Positions 20,383 to 28,727 of a DNA stretch of 64,000 nucleotides are shown piece after piece; within the stretch, counting starts at the first letter, position 1, and each line of letters starts with the position of its first letter. The position numbers were made by a program, and so were the translations under genes. This DNA is from Actinomyces oris. GTDB taxonomy: Bacteria > Actinomycetota > Actinomycetes > Actinomycetales > Actinomycetaceae. Under the pieces are notes generated by a model. It was not told the origin of the DNA, did not search any database, and saw only the letters and a program-made list of their open reading frames with translations. The stretch covers positions 141,262-205,261 of the forward strand of contig NZ_VICC01000002.1 of NCBI RefSeq assembly GCF_006546825.1, given 5' to 3'.

Positions 20383-21240
20383 TCAGGCCTGCTCGGCGGC
20401 GGGGGCCTCGGCGACAGCCTCGGTCACCTCAGCGGCGACCTCGGCGGCCTCGGCCTCGGCTCCGGCGAGGAGCTGGGCCTCCCACTCGGGCAACGGCTCG
20501 GCGTCGGCGGGGGCGACCTCGGCCTCCTCACCGGTGCGGGCGCGTCCGCCGGAGCGGGCCAGCAGGCCCTCGGCGGTGGCGTCGGCGACGACACGGGTGA
20601 GCAGGGTGACGGCGCGGATGGCGTCGTCGTTGCCGGGGATGCCGTAGGTGGCCTCGTCCGGGTCGCAGTTGGTGTCCAGGATGGCGATGACCGGGATCCC
20701 GAGCTTCTGGGCCTCGGAGATGGCCAGGTGCTCCTTCTTGGTGTCCACGACCCACACGGCCGCGGGGAGCTTGCTCATGTCGCGGATACCGCCCAGGGTG
20801 CGCTGGAGCTTGTCCTTCTCGCGGCGCATCATGAGCAGCTCCTTCTTGGTGCGGCCGGAGCCGGCCACGTCGTCGAAGTCGATCTGCTCGAGCTCCTTCA
20901 TGCGGTCCAGGCGGGCGCGCACGGTGGAGAAGTTGGTGAGCATGCCGCCCAGCCAGCGCTGGTTGACGTAGGGCATGCCGACACGCTGGGCCTGCTCGGC
21001 CACGGCGGCCTGGGCCTGCTTCTTGGTTCCGACGAACAGGATGTTGCCGCCGCGAGCGACGATCTCCTTGACGAAGTCGTAGGCGGTGTTGATGCCCTCA
21101 ATGGACTGCTGGAGGTCGATGATGTAGATGCCGTTGCGCTCGGTGAGGATGAAGCGCTTCATCTTGGGGTTCCAGCGACGAGTCTGGTGCCCGAAGTGGA
21201 CACCGCTGTCAAGGAGCTGGCGCATGGTAACGACGGCCAT
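20383..21240 (-). CDS. rpsB: 30S ribosomal protein S2
   Basis: Small-subunit ribosomal protein of 285 residues. The start [19 protein letters not shown] is preceded by [47 protein letters not shown] and [20 protein letters not shown] are invariant regions. The last ~55 residues are an Ala/Glu-rich acidic tail, common in actinobacterial S2. Transcription probably starts in the 498-bp upstream region. Confidence 0.98.
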   Translation of the reverse strand: MAVVTMRQLLDSGVHFGHQTRRWNPKMKRFILTERNGIYIIDLQQSIEGINTAYDFVKEIVARGGNILFVGTKKQAQAAVAEQAQRVGMPYVNQRWLGGMLTNFSTVRARLDRMKELEQIDFDDVAGSGRTKKELLMMRREKDKLQRTLGGIRDMSKLPAAVWVVDTKKEHLAISEAQKLGIPVIAILDTNCDPDEATYGIPGNDDAIRAVTLLTRVVADATAEGLLARSGGRARTGEEAEVAPADAEPLPEWEAQLLAGAEAEAAEVAAEVTEAVAEAPAAEQA

Positions 21241-21738
21241 GACGGTCCTTCCGTGTGTGCCGAGAGGTTGCTCGACGCACGATCATTCGGGGGACGGCCG
21301 AGCTGCGCCCGGACGCGTCCCAGGGTTCTTCTTCTGGGTTCTTCCCCGTGGTTCCGCACGCTTGCGAACGCGCACCGGAGCCGGTGACCGGCTGGGAGCC
21401 GGCGCGGATGGGGCCTGGTGCCTGCGACGCACGGCCACCCGTTCACCGTGGCGAACCGTGATGACCGGGACCGCGACCGTGTCGCCCGGAGGGACGTCCC
21501 GAGATGCTCGGGTGCAGGCACGCGAAGTCAGCATTCCGGGCCCGTTTCCCACTGACGCCGGAGCGATCCGCAGAATGCTGCGGAGGCGAGGCTACCACAG
21601 GACTGGACCAGCCGCCGAGGCCGAATCAGCGGTATTCGGAGTCATTCCGGTCACCACAGGCAGCCTTCCTCACGGGGCTTTCCACAGGGCCGACGACGCC
21701 CCCGGCGCCGAGGGCCGCTCGGCGCGCACTCTGAGGGC
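21241..21738. promoter_or_regulatory. Divergent intergenic region upstream of rpsB and the M23 peptidase
   Basis: 498 bp without a gene I can support. On the minus strand TGTGGTAGCCT has an extended -10 form (TGG then TAGCCT, + strand 21589-21594). It would start the rpsB transcript about 340 nt before its ATG. A 7-bp stem with a 4-nt loop (21567-21584) falls inside that leader, just downstream of the -10. Such a long leader leaves room for translational regulation by a ribosomal protein, but I recognise no known S2 leader. Confidence 0.35.
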
Positions 21739-22551
21739 ATGCAGCCACAGCAGCCTCGACAAAGCCGCCACCTCCGAGATCCTCGCACGTCGTCCTCTCC
21801 TGCCCACCACTCGTCCCGCCGCCTTGCGGCGCTGGCAACGGCCCTGATCGCCTGCGGCTCACTGGCCGCGCTGCCCGGTGCTCCACCGGCTCAGGGCATG
21901 AGCACTCTCCCCGGCCCAGCCACTAGCACTGCCGTGACCAGGGTTCGGGCTCCGTGGGCGCAGGGCCCGTTGCCTCTCGAGCGGGCGGGCAGCGCGTCTG
22001 GGCCGACCGGGGCGGCCCACTGGTTGAGCTCGTCAACCTCGCTCGTGACACGCCTGAGCCCCTCCTCCCCGCTCATTAATGGCACGGGGACGGCCGGCCT
22101 GGCGCCGACGGACCGGTCTGCGGGTCCCCGGCGCCCGCGGGGCCGCTATCAGTGGCCGACCGGCGCGCCAGCCACCGTGGTGGAGGACTTCGACCCGCCC
22201 GCCGTCGTGTGGGGACGCGGACACCGGGGAGTGGATCTTGCGGCCGCTGAGGGCACGCAGATCCGCAGCGCCGCCGCGGGGACGGTCGCCTTCGCCGGCA
22301 TGGTGGCCGGGCGCCCCGTAGTATCCATCGACCACGCCGACGGGATCCGCACCACCTATGAGCCGGTCGAACCGGCCGTCAGCGCCGGTGACACGGTGGC
22401 TGCGGGGCAGATCATCGGCACCCTGCTGGCGGGGCACCGCTCGGACGGGGTCTGCGCCCTGCACTGGGGGGCGCGCACCGGCCCCAAGACGTACATCAAC
22501 CCGCTGCGCCTGCTGCAACCTGCCGTCATCCGTCTCAAGCCCCTTCACTGA
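21739..22551 (+). CDS. Secreted M23-family peptidase (LytM domain)
   Basis: Encodes 270 residues. A long basic N-terminus (~28 residues) precedes a hydrophobic segment, LAALATALIACGSLAAL, which suggests export. A Ser/Thr/Ala-rich linker leads to the LytM domain (~residues 135-260). HRGVDLA carries the first zinc ligands, and CALHWGART carries the final H-x-H-like region, here with only one of the two usual His. Reduced metal binding is therefore possible. An M23 gene between rpsB and xerC is common in Actinobacteria. The likely target is peptidoglycan cross-links. Confidence 0.85.
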   Translation: MQPQQPRQSRHLRDPRTSSSPAHHSSRRLAALATALIACGSLAALPGAPPAQGMSTLPGPATSTAVTRVRAPWAQGPLPLERAGSASGPTGAAHWLSSSTSLVTRLSPSSPLINGTGTAGLAPTDRSAGPRRPRGRYQWPTGAPATVVEDFDPPAVVWGRGHRGVDLAAAEGTQIRSAAAGTVAFAGMVAGRPVVSIDHADGIRTTYEPVEPAVSAGDTVAAGQIIGTLLAGHRSDGVCALHWGARTGPKTYINPLRLLQPAVIRLKPLH

Positions 22552-22576
22552 GAACGCAGCCCCACGAGGGCTCCGC

Positions 22577-23500
22577 TCAGGCGCGGGGGAAGGCCTGCTC
22601 GTAGACGCTGCGCAGGCGCTCAGCCGAGACGTGGGTGTAGCGCTGGGTGGTGGCCAGGGAGGAGTGGCCGAGGAACTCTTGGACGCTGCGCAGGTCCGCT
22701 CCCCCGCCCAGGACGTGGGTGGCGGTGCTGTGCCGCAGTCCGTGCGGGCCCAGGTCGGGCACTTGGGCGGCCGCGCACAGGCGGTGGACGACGTCGCGCA
22801 CCGCCCGGGGATCGATACGTCGCCCCCGCGCCCCGAGGAAGAGGGCGCCTCCCGCATCGACGGCGCAGATCTCACCGCGCCGATGCAGCCATGTCTCCAG
22901 CGCCTTGGCGGCGGGCAGCCCGTAGGGGACGGTCCGTTCCTTACGGCCCTTCCCCAGGACTCGCAGGGTCCGTTGGGAGTGGTCGAGGTCGGCGACATCC
23001 AGGCCGACGAGCTCGGAGACCCGCACTCCGGTCGCGTAGAGCGTCTCGATGATGGCCAGGTCACGCACGGCCAGGACGTGCCCGTCAGAGGCGAGGTCCG
23101 AGGCGGTCTTGAGCAGCTGCGAGGCTTGCTGGGTCGTCAGCACCCCGGGCAGGCGGTTGTCGACGCGGGGCGCGCGCAGACGCGCGGCGACGTCGGAGGT
23201 GAGCAGTCCCGTCTCGAAGGCCCAGGAGGAGAAGGTCCTCACCGAGGCCGAGCGGCGGGCCAGGGTGGCGCGCGAGTGACCGCTCGCGGCCATCGCGGCG
23301 AGCCAGTCCCGCAGATCCGCCAGGTCAAGGTTGGCCAGGGCGGCGTCGACTGGCTCCGCGTCACCCTCACCGACACCGAGGAAGCTCAGCAGGTCGTTGA
23401 TGTCGACGAGATAGGCGCGCACGGTGTGCCCGGACAGGTCCCGTTGCAGGGCCAGGTAGCTGCGGTAGGAGTCGAGCAGATCGGCGCGCGTCCTCGGCAT
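22577..23500 (-). CDS. xerC: Tyrosine recombinase XerC
   Basis: Resolves chromosome dimers at dif together with XerD. ATG at 23500, with GGGAGGAGGGAG upstream, gives 307 residues; the longer open frame is dismissed. The N-terminal SAM-like domain has LQRDLSGHTVRAYLVD. Catalytic residues are visible: R160 (ATGVRVSEL), K184 (GKGRKE), H253 and R256 (HGLRHS), H279 (LGHSS) and nucleophile Y288 (QRYTH). The position near the M23 peptidase and dprA is the conserved one, so this is a housekeeping recombinase and not an element integrase. Confidence 0.94.
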   Translation of the reverse strand: MPRTRADLLDSYRSYLALQRDLSGHTVRAYLVDINDLLSFLGVGEGDAEPVDAALANLDLADLRDWLAAMAASGHSRATLARRSASVRTFSSWAFETGLLTSDVAARLRAPRVDNRLPGVLTTQQASQLLKTASDLASDGHVLAVRDLAIIETLYATGVRVSELVGLDVADLDHSQRTLRVLGKGRKERTVPYGLPAAKALETWLHRRGEICAVDAGGALFLGARGRRIDPRAVRDVVHRLCAAAQVPDLGPHGLRHSTATHVLGGGADLRSVQEFLGHSSLATTQRYTHVSAERLRSVYEQAFPRA

Positions 23501-23757
23501 GTGCTCCCTCCTCCCTGCTGGCGACAAGAACACCTGAAGACTACGGCGCCGGGACGGGCCCTCCACGGAATACGCGCCGTAGGCATCGGCAGCGCACGGC
23601 CCGGTGACGCCGCTCTGACGCGCCCCGGCTCTGCCCGAGCACGGGGGTCTCGGCGACGCCCTCGCCACTAACCACCTCCGCCTCAGATCACTATCTCCGC
23701 CGGACAGACAATCGCCACCTTGATTCAACGCACAATCTCACCATTCGAATCACAAGT

Positions 23758-23928
23758 TCATAACAACCATCCAGGCGGCACTACGGATACCAACCTCCCC
23801 TTCTCCTTGATCCCAACGAAAAATCCACTCTTCCTCTGTATTTCCCCACATTCGGGACATTTGTTGCCGTCCAACGAGGAAGTTAAAATCTTGGTCGTTC
23901 TGACGAACTCCATCCCTTCCTGGCTCAT
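23758..23928 (-). CDS. Candidate 56-residue zinc-ribbon-like small protein
   Basis: ATG at 23928 is preceded by AGGA with 7-nt spacing. The protein has one CPECG knuckle near residue 24 and ends KEKGRLVSVVPPGWLL. Only one C-x2-C pair is present, so a zinc site would need a dimer or partner. Base composition is clearly lower in GC than neighbouring genes, suggesting either recent acquisition or a noncoding AT-rich spacer. The divergent gene starts only 27 bp away, leaving little room for two promoters. Family unknown; existence uncertain. Confidence 0.4.
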   Translation of the reverse strand: MSQEGMEFVRTTKILTSSLDGNKCPECGEIQRKSGFFVGIKEKGRLVSVVPPGWLL

Positions 23929-23955
23929 CCCTATTTCCTGCTGGAGCGCAGCACT

Positions 23956-24321
23956 GTGAAACGGTTCTCCAGGCGCGGCGTCCACGTCGGCGTCATCGCG
24001 GTCCTGACCGCTGCCGCTCTGGTCGCCGTCGTCCTGCACCCGGGGATGGTCACCCATGTTGTCGATCTTCATGACGGTGGAGTGCGGGCGACCAACGGGA
24101 GGATGGCGATGGTCGCCCACCTCAGCTACCGCTCGCAGACGCTCAACAGGGGCCTGCGCACCTCCTCGACGAGCTTCGGCGTCGACCAGTCCGGCTCCCA
24201 GGTCGTCATGTCCGACGCCTCCTCGGACACCTATACGCAGATCGACGACATCACGCCGCCCCGGGCCACCGGCTCCGGCTCCACCGTCCCCACCCTCGTC
24301 TCCAGGAGGTTTCGTCCATGA
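23956..24321 (+). CDS. Short membrane-anchored protein; apparent N-terminal remnant of a large Ig-like/Fn3 protein
   Basis: Encodes 121 residues from GTG 23956, with CTGGAG upstream. A basic start (MKRFSRRG) precedes one hydrophobic helix (residues ~11-31). Then comes a segment with VVDLHDGGVRATNGRMAMV and GVDQSGSQVVMSDASS. From memory, that pattern opens the very large Ig-like/Fn3 secreted proteins that head an actinobacterial MoxR/DUF58/transglutaminase/PP2C/FHA/kinase cluster. Here the protein stops after ~120 residues, where homologues run on for many hundreds, and overlaps the FHA gene by ATGA. It may be a deletion scar or a functional short form. Confidence 0.7.
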   Translation: MKRFSRRGVHVGVIAVLTAAALVAVVLHPGMVTHVVDLHDGGVRATNGRMAMVAHLSYRSQTLNRGLRTSSTSFGVDQSGSQVVMSDASSDTYTQIDDITPPRATGSGSTVPTLVSRRFRP

Positions 24322-25946
24322 ACATGCTGACACGCTGGGTACCCGGCGACATCCTGGTCGCCGTCGGGGACGGCGGCGTTCTCGCCCTCGACGGGAGCGC
24401 GCAGGCGTTGGAGGCGATGTGGACCGAGCTCGGTGAGCACCGCTGCCTCGGCGACCTGCTCAAAAGCCTGAGCCGGCTGCACGACAACGAGGTCTTCACC
24501 CTCCCCGACTTCCTCATGATGGCCATCGACGGCCAGGAGCTGCGAGTGGCCGCCCGAGGCCGCTTCTGCCTCCACCTGGACACTGCCGACGGCGAGCGCA
24601 GCTTCAGCGCCTCCGAGGTCGTCGTGTGGGAGGAGTCCCGCTATGAGCGGGTCAACCAGTGTATCCTCGAGCTCACCCCGGCCACCAGACACCCAGCCGG
24701 TCCCGAAGGGCTCGACGAGTTCCTCCCCCTGCGCTCGGGGATCGTCCGAGCCTCGCAGCTGCACATCGGCTTCGGAGACCACCAGCTCCCACTGTCCTCA
24801 CCGGCTCAGACCGGCGCTCACGGGGGTCAGGGGGCACCGCAACCATCGGCGGCCCAGGAGATCCTCCAACAGGCTCAGGCCGACGGCGCCCCCGAGCGGG
24901 ACGACCCACCGCCGTCGTCATCGCTACCTGCGAGGCAGGAGCAGGGCAAGGCCGCCTACCAGTCCCGCCCCGATCCCGGACAGACGCTGGAACCGCAGTC
25001 CATGGGCCCGATGGACAGTGCGGGCTCCCCGCAGGGGACCGGGGCGGGGGATCCGGCCGCGGTGCTGGGACCCGACGACGTTCCGGCGGCCGAGGCCGCA
25101 GCCCCGCAGGCGCATGGACAGCAGGCCCAGGACGACAAGACCGGTCGTCTTGTTGAGCGCACGATGATGCAGGGGGCCGAGGCGGTCGTCGGCCCGGCCT
25201 CCTCTCAGGACATGGATCCGTTGGCCCAGCTCGCCGCAGGGCCCGGACGTCACCGGGCCTCCCCTCTGGGCGAGAGCGCCTCCGGCCGACACTCGTCACA
25301 GGCCGCTGAGCCGCTCCCGGCTCAGCGGCAGGCCCCGGACGGCGGCGCAGATGCAGCGTCCTCGAATGGCTCAGCGCCCTCGGGCGCGCAGGGCAAGCAC
25401 GACGGGCGCACCGTCTCGGCTGCAGGACTTCATGCCGCCAGGAACGCACTAGGCGGGCAGACCGGGCTCGACGAGCCCTCCGGCACCGGCCCCAGCGTGA
25501 TGGCCGTCTTCTGCGAGGCGGGGCACCCCAATCCGGTGCACGCCTCCTCGTGCCGCGAGTGCGACAGCACCATCACCTCCAGGACCGGCCAGGTCGAGCG
25601 ACCGGTCCTGGGCGTTCTGCGTGTCTCCTCAGGCGCCACGGCGATCCTGGACACTGATGTCATCATCGGCCGACTGCCCCAGGGCACGAGCAGCACCGCC
25701 GCTCAGCGCCCCCGCCTGCTGACCGTCCCCAGCCCGGGCAAGGCGATCTCGAAGACTCACTGCGCCGTGAGGGTCGAAGGCTGGGACATGCGCGTGGAGG
25801 ACCTGGGCTCCACCAACGGGACCTTCCTGCTGCGCGCCGGGGAGGAGCCCCGCCGCGTGCCCGAGCACCAGCAGCTTCTCCTGCGCGCCGGCGACATCAT
25901 CGACATCGGTGATGGCACCACCCTGACAGTGGAGCGTGAGGCGTGA
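24318..25946 (+). CDS. FHA-domain protein with zinc-ribbon-like motif
   Basis: Encodes 542 residues preceded by a strong AGGAGG. Residues ~1-150 form a conserved-looking domain (TRWVPGDILVAVGDGGVLAL). Residues ~150-395 are a Gln/Ala/Gly/Pro-rich, probably disordered linker. CEAGHPNP and CRECD near 397-415 form a C/H-C-C zinc-binding-like motif. The FHA domain occupies ~432-535, with KAISKTHCAVRV and GSTNGTFLL, and should bind phosphothreonine. The likely partner or regulator is the kinase encoded next, which overlaps by 4 bp. Confidence 0.88.
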   Translation: MNMLTRWVPGDILVAVGDGGVLALDGSAQALEAMWTELGEHRCLGDLLKSLSRLHDNEVFTLPDFLMMAIDGQELRVAARGRFCLHLDTADGERSFSASEVVVWEESRYERVNQCILELTPATRHPAGPEGLDEFLPLRSGIVRASQLHIGFGDHQLPLSSPAQTGAHGGQGAPQPSAAQEILQQAQADGAPERDDPPPSSSLPARQEQGKAAYQSRPDPGQTLEPQSMGPMDSAGSPQGTGAGDPAAVLGPDDVPAAEAAAPQAHGQQAQDDKTGRLVERTMMQGAEAVVGPASSQDMDPLAQLAAGPGRHRASPLGESASGRHSSQAAEPLPAQRQAPDGGADAASSNGSAPSGAQGKHDGRTVSAAGLHAARNALGGQTGLDEPSGTGPSVMAVFCEAGHPNPVHASSCRECDSTITSRTGQVERPVLGVLRVSSGATAILDTDVIIGRLPQGTSSTAAQRPRLLTVPSPGKAISKTHCAVRVEGWDMRVEDLGSTNGTFLLRAGEEPRRVPEHQQLLLRAGDIIDIGDGTTLTVEREA

Positions 25947-27211
25947 TGTCCTCCCCGAGCTCCGCCCCGCAGGGACCGCCGATCCCCGGAGCCAGCCCCA
26001 AGCGCCTCCTGGGCGCCGGGGGCTTCGCCGATGTCTTCCTGTATGAGCAGCGGGTGCCGCGCCGCGACGTGGCGGTGAAGATCCTGCGGCCAGGAGGCAG
26101 CCAGCGAGACCACCACCGGTTCACCACCGAGGCGGACCTCATGGCCCGTCTGTCATCGCACCCCTCCATCGTGTCGGTCTACGGGGCCGGGACGGTGGAG
26201 GAAGAGCGCAGCTACCTCATCATGGAGTACTGTCCCCCTCCCCACCTGGGCAAGCTGGCCGCCTCGCAGCCCTTGTCCCTCACACGCGCCCTGGAGATCG
26301 GTATCCAGCTGGCGGGCGCGGTGGAGACCATTCACCGGGTCGGCTACCTCCACCGCGACATCAAGCCTGCCAGCATCCTGCTCACCCCCTTCGGGCGTCC
26401 GGTGCTCGGCGACTTCGGGATCGCCGCGCCCATCGGGCTCAGCATCGAGAAGGACGAGTTCGGAGGGGCGTCCCCGCCGTGGGCCTCACCCGAGCAGCAG
26501 CTCGACCGGGAGAGCCTGACTCCGGCCTCGGATGTCTACGCCCTGGCCGCGACCATCTACACGCTGCTGGCGGGACGCTCACCCCACGTCGATGTTTCAG
26601 GAGCCGACCGCAACGACCAGCTCTCGATGATCGACCGAGTGCTCCACCGACAAATCCCCCCGATCGGGCGACACGACATACCCGAGCAGCTCGAGCGGAT
26701 CCTGGCCATGGCGATGGCCAAGTCTCCTCGCGGACGGTATGCCAGCGCCATCGCCCTGGCTCGGGCGCTGCAACAGGTACAGACCGACCTGTGCCTGGCC
26801 ATCACCCAGCTCGATGTCATGGAGGAAGCGTCCGGACGACACACGAGCGGGAACCGGAACCAGGACTCCACGATGCTGCGGCCGGCCGTCATAGTGGACC
26901 CGGACGGGCCGACCAGAGCCGTGCCCGCCGCACACCGGCACGACGACGCCGCCACGACCTTCGCGCCTCGTCGTGTCAAGGCCCAGCCCACCGGCTCCGC
27001 CTCGCTGTGCGACCGTCCCCGGCCCGGTTCCGCTCTCCCGCCCCAGGGCGATGAGGCCGAGGTCGCGAGAGACGACCCGGGCTCGCAGGAGGCCGAGGCG
27101 GGCCTGCAGCGGCGGCGCAGCCGCCCGTCGGGGCGAGCCGTGGCCGTCACCGTGGTGGGCGCCGCCGTCATGGTCTGCCTGAGCGCGATCGGAGTGTGGT
27201 CGGTGATGTGA
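25943..27211 (+). CDS. Membrane Ser/Thr protein kinase (PknB-like) with altered catalytic loop
   Basis: Encodes 422 residues from GTG 25943 (or ATG 25946). The kinase domain spans ~15-290: glycine loop GAGGFADVF (~23-31), ATP-binding K46 in VAVKIL, HRD at 137-139, DFG at 157-159, and WASPEQ as the APE-like motif. The catalytic loop reads HRDIKPASIL, so the metal-binding Asn expected at residue 144 is Ser. A ~100-residue polar linker leads to one C-terminal helix (~400-420), with almost nothing outside the cell. It is coupled to the FHA gene. Confidence 0.88.
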   Translation: MMSSPSSAPQGPPIPGASPKRLLGAGGFADVFLYEQRVPRRDVAVKILRPGGSQRDHHRFTTEADLMARLSSHPSIVSVYGAGTVEEERSYLIMEYCPPPHLGKLAASQPLSLTRALEIGIQLAGAVETIHRVGYLHRDIKPASILLTPFGRPVLGDFGIAAPIGLSIEKDEFGGASPPWASPEQQLDRESLTPASDVYALAATIYTLLAGRSPHVDVSGADRNDQLSMIDRVLHRQIPPIGRHDIPEQLERILAMAMAKSPRGRYASAIALARALQQVQTDLCLAITQLDVMEEASGRHTSGNRNQDSTMLRPAVIVDPDGPTRAVPAAHRHDDAATTFAPRRVKAQPTGSASLCDRPRPGSALPPQGDEAEVARDDPGSQEAEAGLQRRRSRPSGRAVAVTVVGAAVMVCLSAIGVWSVM

Positions 27212-27347
27212 ATGGAAGAAGGAGCGATCATGACGAGTTCACCCGCCGAGCCCTGGCTCAGGCGCACCGGAGCATGTCGCTCGCATGCCTCACAAGGGTG
27301 GGGCAGGACCTGTCCATCATGGTCCCGCCGTCGTGGCAGGGCGCTCT

Positions 27348-28727
27348 TCAGTCCCGACCACCTGTGCCCTTCCGGGTGCGTCGCCTCCAGCCGGAGGCGG
27401 TGCGTTCCACCTTCCCTGAGAGCTCCAGGATCCCCAGTGCCGAGGTGGTCTCCTTCGGGGACAGCCCGGCGGAGCGGACGATGGACTCGGTACTCGCCGC
27501 GGCCCGGGCCGGCATGGCGTCCAGGACCAGCGAGGCGGCCGGGTCCAGGCCGTCGAGGAGCCCACCACCGGCCAGCTCGGGGTCCTGCTCCTTGGCGGCG
27601 TCCGCGTCGACGGTGCCCAGGGGCGTCAGCAGTTCCAGGGCATCGTCGGTATCGGTGATGCACACCGCCCCTTTGCGCAGGAGCCGGTGGCATCCGACCG
27701 AGGACATGGAGGTCACGGGGCCGGGAACGGCTCCCAGCTGCCTGCCCAGCTCGAGGGCGCGGTGGGCAGTGGACAGGGCGCCCGATCTCCAGGCCGCCTC
27801 CACCACGATCGTCGCCTGCGAGATCGCCGCGATGACGCGGTTGCGTGAGACGAACCGGTGGCGGCCGGGCTGACAGCCCGGCGGTACCTCCGCCACCAGG
27901 GCCCCGGAGGCGATGACTGCCTCCAGCACCCCGGTGTTTCCCAGCGGGTAGAGGCGGTCCACTCCCCCGGCTGAGATTGACACCGTTGGTCCCTCGCCCA
28001 GTGCCCCGCGGTGAGCGCAGGCATCGATGCCGAAGGCTCCCCCGGAGACGATGAGGCCACCTTTGGCCGTCACCCCCGCGGCCAGGGAGGTGGCGACCGC
28101 CTCCCCGTAGCGGGTGGAGGCCCGGGCCCCCACCAGTGCCAGGCACAGTCCGCTGGCCGGTCCCACCGGCATCCGCTGCTCACGTACAGGATGACCAGCA
28201 CCCGCGACACGTGGAGCCTCGTCGTCTCCGACGGCCCCGGGCTCGCCTCCCTCAAGGCCCTTGTCCTTCAGGTCCCCGGCGTTGACCAGCAGCGAGGGGT
28301 CGCCGCGCACCCACAGACAGAAAGGCGGGTGCTCAAGCTGGTCGAGTCCCGGCGGCCACCAGGGCTCCCCCGGGAGGATGAGGCTGCCACCCAGGCGGTC
28401 AAGCACATCGAGCTCACGGCGGATATCGAGTCCCTCCAGGCGCGGCGCCCACCGGGCGGCGACCTGGGCCCAGCAGGCGCTGATATCGGCGGAGCCGGAC
28501 ATCCCCGGGGGCGGCTGCGGCACCGGTGGCCGCGGGGAGTCGCGCACCTGTCCGGAGGGGTCGATGGCCTCCTCCAAAAGCCACCTCAGGGCGGGACTCG
28601 GCCCGAGCCGGCCCACCACCATGGCTGCGGTGGCGTTGTCGGGCTCAGCCAGGCGGGACCAGGTCGCGCGTGCCAACGCCGGATCGTCGATGTCGTAGGG
28701 CAGTGTCATGGGCGTCATGGGCTTCAT
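27348..28727 (-). CDS. dprA: DNA-processing protein DprA
   Basis: Loads RecA onto incoming single-stranded DNA during transformation. ATG at 28727, with CAGGAG upstream, gives 459 residues, longer than many DprA proteins. The Rossmann-like core has LVGARASTRYG, GGLIVSGGAFGIDACAHRGAL, GGVDRLYPLGN and SRNRVIAAIS, all DprA hallmarks. A poorly conserved insert of ~45 residues precedes the core, and a winged-helix-like C-terminus follows (~residues 395-459). The start overlaps the comM stop (ATGA). Confidence 0.95.
   Translation of the reverse strand: MKPMTPMTLPYDIDDPALARATWSRLAEPDNATAAMVVGRLGPSPALRWLLEEAIDPSGQVRDSPRPPVPQPPPGMSGSADISACWAQVAARWAPRLEGLDIRRELDVLDRLGGSLILPGEPWWPPGLDQLEHPPFCLWVRGDPSLLVNAGDLKDKGLEGGEPGAVGDDEAPRVAGAGHPVREQRMPVGPASGLCLALVGARASTRYGEAVATSLAAGVTAKGGLIVSGGAFGIDACAHRGALGEGPTVSISAGGVDRLYPLGNTGVLEAVIASGALVAEVPPGCQPGRHRFVSRNRVIAAISQATIVVEAAWRSGALSTAHRALELGRQLGAVPGPVTSMSSVGCHRLLRKGAVCITDTDDALELLTPLGTVDADAAKEQDPELAGGGLLDGLDPAASLVLDAMPARAAASTESIVRSAGLSPKETTSALGILELSGKVERTASGWRRRTRKGTGGRD

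Noticed and set aside
22557..22571. AGCCC/GGGCT short inverted repeat between the M23 gene and xerC as a terminator
   Set aside because: The stem is only 5 bp with no U-run; not distinguishable from background in this GC content.
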